Source: Aquipseudomonas alcaligenes (GTDB lineage: Bacteria > Pseudomonadota > Gammaproteobacteria > Pseudomonadales > Pseudomonadaceae). Taken from it: DNA of 64,000 nucleotides. Where the stretch lies: positions 265,246 through 329,245 of the forward strand of contig NZ_FTNW01000007.1 of the NCBI RefSeq assembly GCF_900156545.1. Direction: 5' to 3'. This document shows, in pieces, positions 36,170-43,898 of the stretch. The position numbers and the translations under genes are program-made. The notes beneath the pieces are model-generated. The model saw only the letters and a program-made list of their open reading frames with translations. It searched no databases and was not told the DNA's origin. Positions within the stretch are counted from its first letter, which is position 1. Each line of letters opens with the position of its first letter.

Positions 36170-36802
36170 ATGTCCCTCAAGCTGGTGATCGGCGACAAGA
36201 ACTATTCCTCCTGGTCGCTGCGCGCGGCCCTGGCCCTGGATCTGACGGGCGAGCCCTACGAGGAAATCCTCGAGCGGCTGTACCGGCCGGATAGTCGGGC
36301 CCGCCTGCTGAGCCATTCGCCGACTGGCAAGGTGCCAGTGCTGCTGACCGAGGAAGGCCCGGTGTGGGACTCCCTGGCCATCGCCGAGTACCTGGCCGAG
36401 CGCTTCCCCGAGGCGCACCTGTGGCCGCGTGGGCAATACGCCCGCGCCCTGGCGCGTAGCGTCTGCGCCGAGATGCACAGCGGTTTCGTCGCCCTGCGCA
36501 GCCATCTGTCCATGGACCTGGCGCGCGACCAGGCGCTGACCGAGCTGCCCGCCGAGGCCCAGGCCGATATCGACCGCGTGTGCCGCCTGTGGGCCGACTG
36601 CCGTCAGCGCTTCGGCCAGGACGGCGCCTTCCTGTTCGGCCATGCCAGCATCGCCGATGCCTTTTTTGCGCCGGTGGCGGCGCGCCTGCGCAGCTATCGT
36701 GTGGCGCTGCCGGCCGAGGCCGCGGCCTATGTCGAGACCATTTACCAGTGGCCGGCCTTCCGCCGCTGGTACCAGGCGGCTCTGCAGGAGGTGCAGGGGT
36801 GA
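36170..36802 (+). CDS. glutathione S-transferase family protein
   Basis: 210 residues: a thioredoxin-like N-terminal domain (KNYSSWSLRAALALDLTGE, then PTGKVPVLLTEEGPVWDSLA) and a helical C-terminal domain with LFGHASIADAFFAPVAARL. The Ser in YSSWSLR is the likely glutathione-activating residue. Substrate unknown. ATG at 36170 follows AGGAGAG. Its stop overlaps the start of the MutT-ThiE gene (GTGA), so the two are likely co-translated. Confidence 0.9.
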   Translation: MSLKLVIGDKNYSSWSLRAALALDLTGEPYEEILERLYRPDSRARLLSHSPTGKVPVLLTEEGPVWDSLAIAEYLAERFPEAHLWPRGQYARALARSVCAEMHSGFVALRSHLSMDLARDQALTELPAEAQADIDRVCRLWADCRQRFGQDGAFLFGHASIADAFFAPVAARLRSYRVALPAEAAAYVETIYQWPAFRRWYQAALQEVQG

Positions 36803-37740
36803 AACGTGTGCATGTGGCCGCGGCGGTGATTCGCGGCGCCGATGGTCGAGTGCTGATCGCCAAGCGCCCGCAGGACAAACACCAGGGCGGCCTGTGGGAG
36901 TTTCCCGGGGGCAAGGTGGAGGAGGGCGAAGCCGTTGAGCGGGCCCTGGCTCGCGAGCTGGAGGAGGAACTGGGCATTCGTGTCGAGGCGGCCCGGCCGC
37001 TGATCCAGGTTCATCATGACTACCCGGACAAGCAGGTGCTGCTGGATGTCTGGGAGGTTTCATCCTTCACTGGCGAGCCGCACGGCGCCGAAGGCCAGCC
37101 GCTGGCCTGGGCGAGCGAGCGCGAACTGCTCGACTACGAATTCCCCGCCGCCAACCAGCCCATCGTGGCGGCGGCGCGCCTGCCCGATACCTATCTGATC
37201 ACTCCGGAAGGCCTGGAGCCGGCCGAGATGCTGCGTGGCGTGCGTGCGGCCCTGGCCGCCGGCGTGCGTCTGATCCAGCTGCGCGCGCCGAACATGTTCG
37301 ACCCGCAGTACCGCGACCTGGCCGTGGATATCCAGGGCCTTTGCGCCGGCAAGGCGCAGCTGATGCTCAAGGGCCCGCTGGAGTGGCTGGGCGACTTCCC
37401 GGCGGCCGGCTGGCACCTGACGGCGACGCAGCTGCGCAAGTACGCGCCCCAGGGGCGGCCGTTCCCCGGCCAGCGCTGGCTGGCGGCGTCCTGCCATGAC
37501 GCCGAGGAGCTGGCCCTGGCCGCGCGCATGGGCGTGGATTTCGTCACCCTGTCGCCGGTGCAGGCGACCGAGACCCATCCGCAGGCGACGCCGCTGGGCT
37601 GGGAGCGGGCTGCCGAGTTGCTGCGTGCCAGCAATATCCCGGTCTACCTGCTCGGCGGCGTCGGCCCGCAGGACCGCCAGCGTGCCTGGCAGGCCGGCGC
37701 TCAGGGCGTGGCGGGGATTCGCGCGTTCTGGCCGGTGTAG
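36799..37740 (+). CDS. mutT: Nudix hydrolase (MutT) fused to a ThiE/TenI-like domain
   Basis: 313 residues. Residues 1-130 are a MutT-type Nudix domain: WEFPGGKVEEGEAVERALAR continuing into RELEEELGI completes the Nudix box. Residues about 140-313 resemble a thiamine-phosphate synthase/TenI barrel: GVRLIQLRAPNMFDPQYRDL, GWHLTATQLRK, MGVDFVTLSPVQATETHPQA, LLGGVGPQDRQRAWQAGAQG. MutT removes 8-oxo-dGTP. The second domain has no confirmed role in such fusions. GTG start overlapping the GST stop; the longer upstream frame is a GST shadow. Confidence 0.92.
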   Translation: MKRVHVAAAVIRGADGRVLIAKRPQDKHQGGLWEFPGGKVEEGEAVERALARELEEELGIRVEAARPLIQVHHDYPDKQVLLDVWEVSSFTGEPHGAEGQPLAWASERELLDYEFPAANQPIVAAARLPDTYLITPEGLEPAEMLRGVRAALAAGVRLIQLRAPNMFDPQYRDLAVDIQGLCAGKAQLMLKGPLEWLGDFPAAGWHLTATQLRKYAPQGRPFPGQRWLAASCHDAEELALAARMGVDFVTLSPVQATETHPQATPLGWERAAELLRASNIPVYLLGGVGPQDRQRAWQAGAQGVAGIRAFWPV

Positions 37741-37789
37741 GGCGAAAGCTGCGTCATGCAGGTGGAAAGACCTGTGGTCGTTTTCCAGC

Positions 37790-38365
37790 CTACGGCTTCT
37801 GTGCCGCCTGCCAGAGCACTTCGTCGACCTGTGTGCGGCGGGCGATCAGGCGTGCGGCGACGAACAGCAGGTCGGACAGGCGGTTGACATAGGCCATGCC
37901 CACCGGGCGCAGCGGCTCCACCGCGTTGAGGTGCTGGCAGCGGCGCTCGGCACCGCGCGCCAGGCTGCGGCAGACATGAGCCTGGGCCACCGCGCGCGAA
38001 CCGCCAGGGAGAATGAAGTTGCGCAGCGGGCCGACTTCCTCGTTCCACAGGTCGATGGCCGCCTCCAGACGCTCGACTTCGGCTTCCTGCAGGGCCTGAT
38101 AGTCCGGCATCGCCAGTTCGCCGCCGAGGTCGAACAGGCGATGCTGACAGGGCGCCAGGACTTCGATGATTTCTGTCAGCCCCGGCCAGGCGGCCTGCTG
38201 CTCGGCGAGCTCGGCCAGCAGCAGGCCGATCTGGCTGTTCAGGGTATCCAGCTCGCCCATGGCTTCCACGCGCGGGTGGTCCTTGCCCACGCGGCGCCCG
38301 TCGGCCAGTCCGGTTTCGCCCTTGTCGCCGGTCTTCGTATAGATCTTGCTCAGTCGGTAGCCCAT
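37790..38365 (-). CDS. ATP:cob(I)alamin adenosyltransferase, PduO type
   Basis: 191 residues with the N-terminal ATP loop KIYTKTGDKGETGLADGRRV, the core VGPLRNFILPGGSRA and the catalytic-region Arg in SLARGAERRCQHL. It attaches the adenosyl group to cob(I)alamin to make coenzyme B12. It follows the sensor kinase with stop and start overlapping as TGATG, which suggests co-translation, although no functional link is obvious. Confidence 0.93.
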   Translation of the reverse strand: MGYRLSKIYTKTGDKGETGLADGRRVGKDHPRVEAMGELDTLNSQIGLLLAELAEQQAAWPGLTEIIEVLAPCQHRLFDLGGELAMPDYQALQEAEVERLEAAIDLWNEEVGPLRNFILPGGSRAVAQAHVCRSLARGAERRCQHLNAVEPLRPVGMAYVNRLSDLLFVAARLIARRTQVDEVLWQAAQKP

Positions 38366-40386
38366 CAGTTGCCCGTGCCTTCGCTAGGTGCGGTCAGCGG
38401 CAGGCGCAGGGTGAAGCAGGTACCCTGGCCCTGGGAGGATTGCACCTCCAGCTGACCCTTGTGGTTGTTGGTGACGATGAAATAGGAGACGGACAGACCC
38501 AGCCCGGTGCCCTGGCCGACTTCCTTGGTGGTGAAGAAGGGTTCGAAGATGCGCTTGCGCACCGGCTCGGGCATGCCGATGCCGTTATCTTCCACCTGCA
38601 CCTCCGCCCAGGGCGGATTGAGGCGTGTGCGCAGGGTGATGCGGCCGGGCTCGCTGGCGTCGTCGCGCAGGTGGATGGCCTGGGCGGCGTTCTTCAGCAG
38701 GTTGAGCAGCACCTGCTCCAGCTCGTTGGCGGTGGCCGGCACCGGGCCCAGCTGCGGGTCGAAGTCGCGCTCGATGGCGATGGCCTTGAAGTCGAAGCTT
38801 TCCGTCAGGTCGAAATCATTGCCGGCGATCTCCAGCGCCTGGTCGATCAGCTGTGGCAGGTCGCAGGGGGCCAGTTGGCGGTTGCTGCGGCGGCTGAAGG
38901 CCAGCATGTGGCTGACGATCTTGGCCGCGCGCGAGCCGGCCTGGGCGATGCCGTCGAGCAGCTGGGGAATCTCGCGGCTCTGCAGGTAGGCATTGACGTC
39001 GTCGAGGGCAATACCGGCCTCCACGGCCAGGTCCTGATTCTTGGTCAGTTCCGGCGACAGACGCCGGCGGATGTTCTGCACGTTGTGCAGGATGGCGCCC
39101 AGCGGGTTATTGATCTCATGGGCCATGCCGGCCGCGAGGCCGCCGACCGAAAGCATCTTCTCCGACTGCACCATCATTTCCTCCAGCGACAGGCGCTGGG
39201 TGATGTCGTCGATACGGATCACCGCGCCACGGCCGCCGGCGCCCATCAATGGGTAGAAGGTCAGGGCGTAGTGGTGGGCTTCCTCGCCCTTGCGCCAGGT
39301 CACCCGCTCGACCTTCTCCACCCGGTGCTGCTCGGCCGTGCGCTTGAGCTGGGCGAGGAAGGGTTTGAGCGGCGGGAAGGCGAGGAACACCGGCTGGTTG
39401 AGCGCTTCGTCCAGCGGCGTGCCGGAGAGGGCGCTGGCCTCCTGATTCCACTGGGTGACGTAGAGCTGATCGTCGAGGGCGATCAGCGCCGAGGGCATGG
39501 AGTCGATGATGTTGTTCAGGTAGTTCTGGAAGCCGGTGAGCTTTTTCTCGATCTTGCTACGCACCTGTACTTCCAGCTCCAGCTTGCGGTTGGAGTGACG
39601 GGTTTCCTCGGCCAGGCTCTGGGCCTGGGCGAAGGCGCTCTCGGCGTCGTCGCGGGCCCGCTTGAGCTGCTGCTCGCGCGCCTCCATGCGGCTGAGCATG
39701 GTGTTGAAGGCATCGGCCAGGCTGCCGATCTCGTCCTGGTTGCCGCGCGCGGCGCGCAGGGCATAGTTCTCCTCGCGGGTGACCTGGCGTGATAGCTCTT
39801 CCAGCTTGCGGATCGGGCGGGTGATGAGGCGGCGAATCTGCCGCGCGATCAGTGCCCAGAGCAGCAGGCTGAAGGCCAGGATCACCGCGCTGGCGGTGAC
39901 GGTGCCGGTGTAGAAGGCGCCGGGCAGTTCGCTGGACGCCACCAGCAGCAGGCGCCCGGGGATCTTGCCCGGCTGCGGCAGGTCGATCAGGTGGGTGGCG
40001 CGAAACTCACCCTGGCGCCAGTGTTCCAGTTGGTCGCCATGTTCCGGCAGTTGCAGCGGCTCGCCCAGCTGCAGCTCGGCCAGGCGGATGCCCCGGGCAT
40101 CGTAGAGGGCGGCAGCGCGCAGCGGTGTGTAGCCGTCGAGGCGCTCCAGCAACTCACGGGCGGCGCGTGGCGAAGACAGCGCGCGGCCACTCAGCTCCGG
40201 GCTGGCAATCAGCCGGCCGAGGGTCTGTAGGGCCTGAGGGGCGACGCTCTCCTGGGAAATCCAGTAGGCCGCGCTGATGAAGGTCAGGTTGGCCACCAGC
40301 AGCACGGTGGCCAACAGTACCAGCAGGGCGGCCAGCAGCTTGCGGCCGACCGGCAGGTTGTCGAGGCGTTGGCGCAGACGGCTCAA
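38365..40386 (-). CDS. membrane sensor histidine kinase (HAMP, PAS, HisKA, HATPase)
   Basis: 673 residues. Membrane helices at about 18-40 and 160-182 flank a periplasmic sensor of about 120 residues. A HAMP domain (about 183-237), a coiled coil, a PAS domain (about 290-395, IIDSMPSALIALDDQLYVTQ), HisKA with phospho-acceptor His423 in GMAHEINNPLGAILHN, and an ATPase domain with LNLLKNAAQAIHL and GQGTGLGLSVSYFIV follow. There is no adjacent classical response regulator; the nearest receiver protein lies across panE on the same strand. Signal unknown. The unit panE-kinase-adenosyltransferase reads leftward. Confidence 0.94.
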   Translation of the reverse strand: MSRLRQRLDNLPVGRKLLAALLVLLATVLLVANLTFISAAYWISQESVAPQALQTLGRLIASPELSGRALSSPRAARELLERLDGYTPLRAAALYDARGIRLAELQLGEPLQLPEHGDQLEHWRQGEFRATHLIDLPQPGKIPGRLLLVASSELPGAFYTGTVTASAVILAFSLLLWALIARQIRRLITRPIRKLEELSRQVTREENYALRAARGNQDEIGSLADAFNTMLSRMEAREQQLKRARDDAESAFAQAQSLAEETRHSNRKLELEVQVRSKIEKKLTGFQNYLNNIIDSMPSALIALDDQLYVTQWNQEASALSGTPLDEALNQPVFLAFPPLKPFLAQLKRTAEQHRVEKVERVTWRKGEEAHHYALTFYPLMGAGGRGAVIRIDDITQRLSLEEMMVQSEKMLSVGGLAAGMAHEINNPLGAILHNVQNIRRRLSPELTKNQDLAVEAGIALDDVNAYLQSREIPQLLDGIAQAGSRAAKIVSHMLAFSRRSNRQLAPCDLPQLIDQALEIAGNDFDLTESFDFKAIAIERDFDPQLGPVPATANELEQVLLNLLKNAAQAIHLRDDASEPGRITLRTRLNPPWAEVQVEDNGIGMPEPVRKRIFEPFFTTKEVGQGTGLGLSVSYFIVTNNHKGQLEVQSSQGQGTCFTLRLPLTAPSEGTGN

Positions 40387-40432
40387 GGGCGGGGCTTCCG
40401 CGTGCAGGGTGGAGGGGCAGGTTAGCGCCGCT

Positions 40433-41347
40433 TCAGGTCACGGGCAATCCGCGGGCCGCCAGATGCGCGCGTAGGCGCTGCAGCAGTGCCTGCAGCTGGG
40501 GGGCGTCCAGGTCCAGGCGCGCGGCCTCCTGGCAGGCATGGCCCAGCAGGTAGGCGATCTCGGTGCGCCGGCCACGGGCCACGTCCTGATGCATGGACGA
40601 ATAGTTGGCCGCGGTGCCGTCGATCACCCGCAGGACCTCGGCGTGCAGGTCGAGCGCCGCTGCGTCCTGGCCGGCGGCACGCAGCAGTGTGGTCAGCTCC
40701 GCGCAGAGTGCGGCGACCTCCTGCGGCCAGTCACGCAGACCGCCGTTGTGGCAGTCGTGCAGCACGGTCAGCGGGTTGATTGCACAGTTCAGGGCCAGCT
40801 TGCGCCATAGTCGGGCGACTATGTCGGTGCTCCATTCATGCGGGATCGCAGCGGTCTGCAGGTCGACCAGCCACTCCGGAGGGCGCTGCTCGCCCGGCAG
40901 GCCCAGCCAGGTATGGCCGCGACCGGCGAACACGACGCGGAAATCGTCCTCGCGGAAGGCGCCCTCGGTGCTCGAGGCGAACAGGCAGCGTGCCCGCGGC
41001 AGGCGCCTGGCCACTGCGTCCTGGCTGCCTAGGCCGTTCTGCAGCAGGACCAGCTCGGCACCCGGCACCAGGCGCGGTGCCAGCTCGGCGACGGCTTCCT
41101 CGGCGTCATAGGCCTTGCAGGCCAGCAGCAGGCGGCGGATGGGAACGTCGCTGTGTGGGGTTTCCGCTGCGATGGGGTACAGACTGGCCTGGCCGTCCTC
41201 GATCAGGGTCAGACCACCGGCGGCGCGGTAGCGGCTCAGACGGGCCTGGTCACGCAGGATCAGCCGCACCGGCAAACCGGCGCGGGCCAGGCGTGCGGCC
41301 CACAGCCCGCCCAGGCTGCCGGCGCCGAGGATGTGCCAGGTGCTCAC
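40433..41347 (-). CDS. panE: 2-dehydropantoate 2-reductase (ketopantoate reductase)
   Basis: 304 residues. Rossmann N-terminus WHILGAGSLGGLWAARLARA, LLACKAYDAEEAVAEL and LVLLQNGLGSQDAVARRL, then the catalytic-Lys region LWRKLALNCAINPLTVLHDC. It reduces ketopantoate to pantoate with NADPH in pantothenate synthesis. GTG start overlapping the stop of the upstream receiver gene by 4 bp. Confidence 0.92.
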   Translation of the reverse strand: MSTWHILGAGSLGGLWAARLARAGLPVRLILRDQARLSRYRAAGGLTLIEDGQASLYPIAAETPHSDVPIRRLLLACKAYDAEEAVAELAPRLVPGAELVLLQNGLGSQDAVARRLPRARCLFASSTEGAFREDDFRVVFAGRGHTWLGLPGEQRPPEWLVDLQTAAIPHEWSTDIVARLWRKLALNCAINPLTVLHDCHNGGLRDWPQEVAALCAELTTLLRAAGQDAAALDLHAEVLRVIDGTAANYSSMHQDVARGRRTEIAYLLGHACQEAARLDLDAPQLQALLQRLRAHLAARGLPVT

Positions 41348-42309
41348 TGCGGCAGTGGCAGGCGCACCGCGCTGACCCGGCCGCTGCTGTAGGCTTCCGG
41401 CAACAGGCGGGCGGCCTCGGCGAACAGGTACTGGGGATCGACCGGCAGCGACTTGGCGTCCAGACCGACCAGGGAGATGCCGGCCTTGAGGCTGATGAAG
41501 CCCTCGCTGGTCTTGAACGCCTTGAGATTGAGCCCCTCATGCAGGCGCTTGAAGCTGCTCGGCGAGCACTCGTGCAGGTCGTCGAGCAGGGCGATCATGC
41601 CGAAGTGGGTGTCGTCGACGCGGGTCAGCACGTCCAGCGGACGCACCAGTTGCTGCAGGCGTCGGGCGACACCGTGCAGCACTTCGTTCCAGAAACCGTT
41701 GCCATACTGGCGACGCAGCGCCTCGCCTTCCTGCAGGCCGATCAGCAGGTAGCACAGCGCGCCGCCGCGCGACTCCACCTGGCGCAGGCAGTCCTGCAGC
41801 TTCTGTTGCAGGTAGCGCGGGTTGCCCAGGCCGGTCAGCGAGTCGACCAGGTTGCGCTGCTCCAGGCTGGCGACGTTCATCGTCAGCATGCGGTTCTCGT
41901 TGAGCAGGCGCTGCAGGGTGTTGCACAGGCGGTCGGCGGCATACACGCGCGGCACCAGTTGCTCGTTCATCGCGGCCTTGCTGATGAAGTCGTCGACGCC
42001 ACGGTCGAAAGCCTCCACCAGCACGTTCTCGCCTTCCTTGCCGGTGAGCAGGATGACGTAGGTGTAGTGCTCGGCCGTCTCGTCCAGTTGGCGCACCCGG
42101 CCGGTCAGCTCCAGGCCGTCCATCTCCGGCATCAGCCAGTCGGCCAGCAGCACGCTGGCCGGGCGCTTTTCCAGCAGGCGCAGGGCTTCGGCGGCGCTGT
42201 TGGCGAAGCGCACGTCCTGGTAGCCGGCCTGGCTCAGAGCGCGGCCGATGATGGCGCTGGAGAACTTGGCGTCGTCCACCACCAGGATGCTGAGATGGGG
42301 GTTGGGCAT
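41344..42309 (-). CDS. response regulator: REC domain with degenerate GGDEF domain
   Basis: 321 residues. REC domain 1-125 with phospho-acceptor Asp57 (LLADWLMPEMDG), acidic pair DD at 12-13 and Lys in LLTGKEGENV. A GGDEF-like domain follows (SLEQRNLVDSLTGLGNPRYL), but the active-site signature reads RVDDTHF where GGDEF is expected, so diguanylate cyclase activity is unlikely. It may act by protein contact or nucleotide binding. Its stop overlaps the panE start. It could be the partner of the orphan kinase two genes away, but that is only an inference. Confidence 0.9.
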   Translation of the reverse strand: MPNPHLSILVVDDAKFSSAIIGRALSQAGYQDVRFANSAAEALRLLEKRPASVLLADWLMPEMDGLELTGRVRQLDETAEHYTYVILLTGKEGENVLVEAFDRGVDDFISKAAMNEQLVPRVYAADRLCNTLQRLLNENRMLTMNVASLEQRNLVDSLTGLGNPRYLQQKLQDCLRQVESRGGALCYLLIGLQEGEALRRQYGNGFWNEVLHGVARRLQQLVRPLDVLTRVDDTHFGMIALLDDLHECSPSSFKRLHEGLNLKAFKTSEGFISLKAGISLVGLDAKSLPVDPQYLFAEAARLLPEAYSSGRVSAVRLPLPQ

Positions 42310-42459
42310 TCAGTGGGGCTCGCTGCTAGAAAAGGTGGCGCCGCAGGTTGGCTGAGCGACGTGTATCAGACTGGTTATAATGAGCGCGCCATTTTTATCG
42401 TCAAGTCAGGCGCGTTCAGTCCGTGAGGAGGATCGCGCCGTCCATCAGGAGCAAGCCCC

Positions 42460-42939
42460 ATGCCTTCGTTCGACGTGGTGTCGGAACTGGACAAGCACGA
42501 ACTGACCAACGCGGTCGACAACGCCATCAAGGAGCTCGACCGTCGCTTCGACCTGCGCGGCAAGTGCAGCATCGAAAGCAAGGACAAGACCCTCACCCTG
42601 ACCGCCGAAGCCGAGTTCATGCTGGAACAGGTGCTCGATATCGTTCGCGCCAGCCTGATCAAGCGCAAGATCGATTGCCAGTGCATGGAAGCCAAGGATG
42701 CCTATGCCTCCGGCAAGGTGATGAAGCAGGAAGTGACCTTCCGCGAGGGGATCGACAAGGAGCTGGCGAAGAAGATCGTCGCCCATATCAAGGACAGCAA
42801 GCTCAAGGTGCAGGCCGCCATCCAGGGTGAGCAGGTGCGTGTCACCGGCAAGAAGCGCGACGACCTGCAGGAGGCGATTGCCGCCCTGCGTGGCAAGGAG
42901 TTCGGCATGCCGCTGCAATACAACAACTTCCGCGACTGA
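42460..42939 (+). CDS. yajQ: YajQ-family nucleotide-binding protein
   Basis: 159 residues, full length, with the family N-terminus PSFDVVSELDKHELTNAVDN and the C-terminal ALRGKEFGMPLQYNNFRD. The protein has two ferredoxin-like domains. In Xanthomonas and Pseudomonas relatives it binds cyclic di-GMP. It lies close to a degenerate GGDEF protein on the opposite strand. A divergent promoter probably lies in the 150-bp gap (TATAAT at 42375-42380). Confidence 0.93.
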   Translation: MPSFDVVSELDKHELTNAVDNAIKELDRRFDLRGKCSIESKDKTLTLTAEAEFMLEQVLDIVRASLIKRKIDCQCMEAKDAYASGKVMKQEVTFREGIDKELAKKIVAHIKDSKLKVQAAIQGEQVRVTGKKRDDLQEAIAALRGKEFGMPLQYNNFRD

Positions 42940-43040
42940 GGGAACCCTGGCGCTGCTGCGCCGTCCCATGGTCACACCCTTCACCGCCATGGTTCGCCAT
43001 GGCGGTGTCGTTTCTGCAGTCCGAAAAGAGGAGTGGAAGC

Positions 43041-43868
43041 ATGCAGATCGAGTTCGAACAGCTGGTCAGTCTGTCCGAGAGCTGGTTGCCGGTAGTGCTG
43101 GAGTACAGCGGCAAGCTGGCATTGGCGCTGCTGACCCTGGCCCTGGGCTGGTGGATGATCAATCGCCTGAGCCTGCGCCTGCAACGCCTGATGGGCGGGC
43201 GTAAGGTGGATCGCGCCTTGACCAGTTTCATCGGCAGCCTGAGCAATATCCTGCTCAAGGTGCTGCTGCTGGTCAGCGTGGCGTCCATGGTCGGGGTTTC
43301 CACGGCGTCCTTCGTCGCCGCCATCGGTGCCGCCGGCCTGGCCATCGGCCTGGCCCTGCAGGGCAGCCTCGGCAACTTCGCCGGTGGTGTGCTGATTCTG
43401 CTGTTCCGCCCGTTCCGCATCGGCGACTGGATCGAGGCGCAGGGCGTTTCCGGTAGCGTCGACAGCATCCAGATCTTCCATACCACGCTGAAGACGGCCG
43501 ACAACAAAGTGGTGGTGGTGCCCAATGGCAGCCTGTCCAACGGCAACATCGTCAACCATTCGCGCGAAGCCGTGCGGCGGGTGGATATCAACCTTGGCAT
43601 CGACTACGCCAGTGATATCCGTCAGGCCCGTGAAGTGCTGCTGGAGATCGCCCGCGATCCGCGCGTGCGCCAGGAGCCGGCGGCACCGCAGGTGGTGGTG
43701 ACCGGCCTGGGCGACAATGCGGTGGCGCTGTCGTTGCGTGTCTGGGTGGCCTCGGCGGATTACTGGCCGGTCAGCTTCGAGTTCATCGAGCAGGCCAAGG
43801 AGCGCCTGGAGCGCGTGGGCATCGGCATTCCCTTTCCGCAGCGGGTGGTGCACCTGATCCAGCAGTGA
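43041..43868 (+). CDS. mscS: small-conductance mechanosensitive channel MscS
   Basis: 275 residues. Three membrane helices: the third, pore-lining one is the Gly/Ala-rich SFVAAIGAAGLAIGLALQGS followed by LGNFAGGVLILLF. The cytoplasmic beta domain starts at FRIGDWIEAQGVSGSVDSIQ and contains VVVPNGSLSNGNIVNHSREA. It opens on membrane tension after hypo-osmotic shock. ATG at 43041 follows AGAGGAG; the frame is open further upstream but without family match. Confidence 0.94.
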   Translation: MQIEFEQLVSLSESWLPVVLEYSGKLALALLTLALGWWMINRLSLRLQRLMGGRKVDRALTSFIGSLSNILLKVLLLVSVASMVGVSTASFVAAIGAAGLAIGLALQGSLGNFAGGVLILLFRPFRIGDWIEAQGVSGSVDSIQIFHTTLKTADNKVVVVPNGSLSNGNIVNHSREAVRRVDINLGIDYASDIRQAREVLLEIARDPRVRQEPAAPQVVVTGLGDNAVALSLRVWVASADYWPVSFEFIEQAKERLERVGIGIPFPQRVVHLIQQ

Positions 43869-43872
43869 GAAG

Positions 43873-43898
43873 CAGAGGCCGGCAATCGCCGGCCTCTG
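43873..43898. terminator. hairpin between convergent mscS and ampG
   Basis: Stem CAGAGGCCGG / CCGGCCTCTG at 43873-43898, directly between the two stop codons. There is no clear T run, so it may be a bidirectional end hairpin of moderate strength. Confidence 0.55.
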
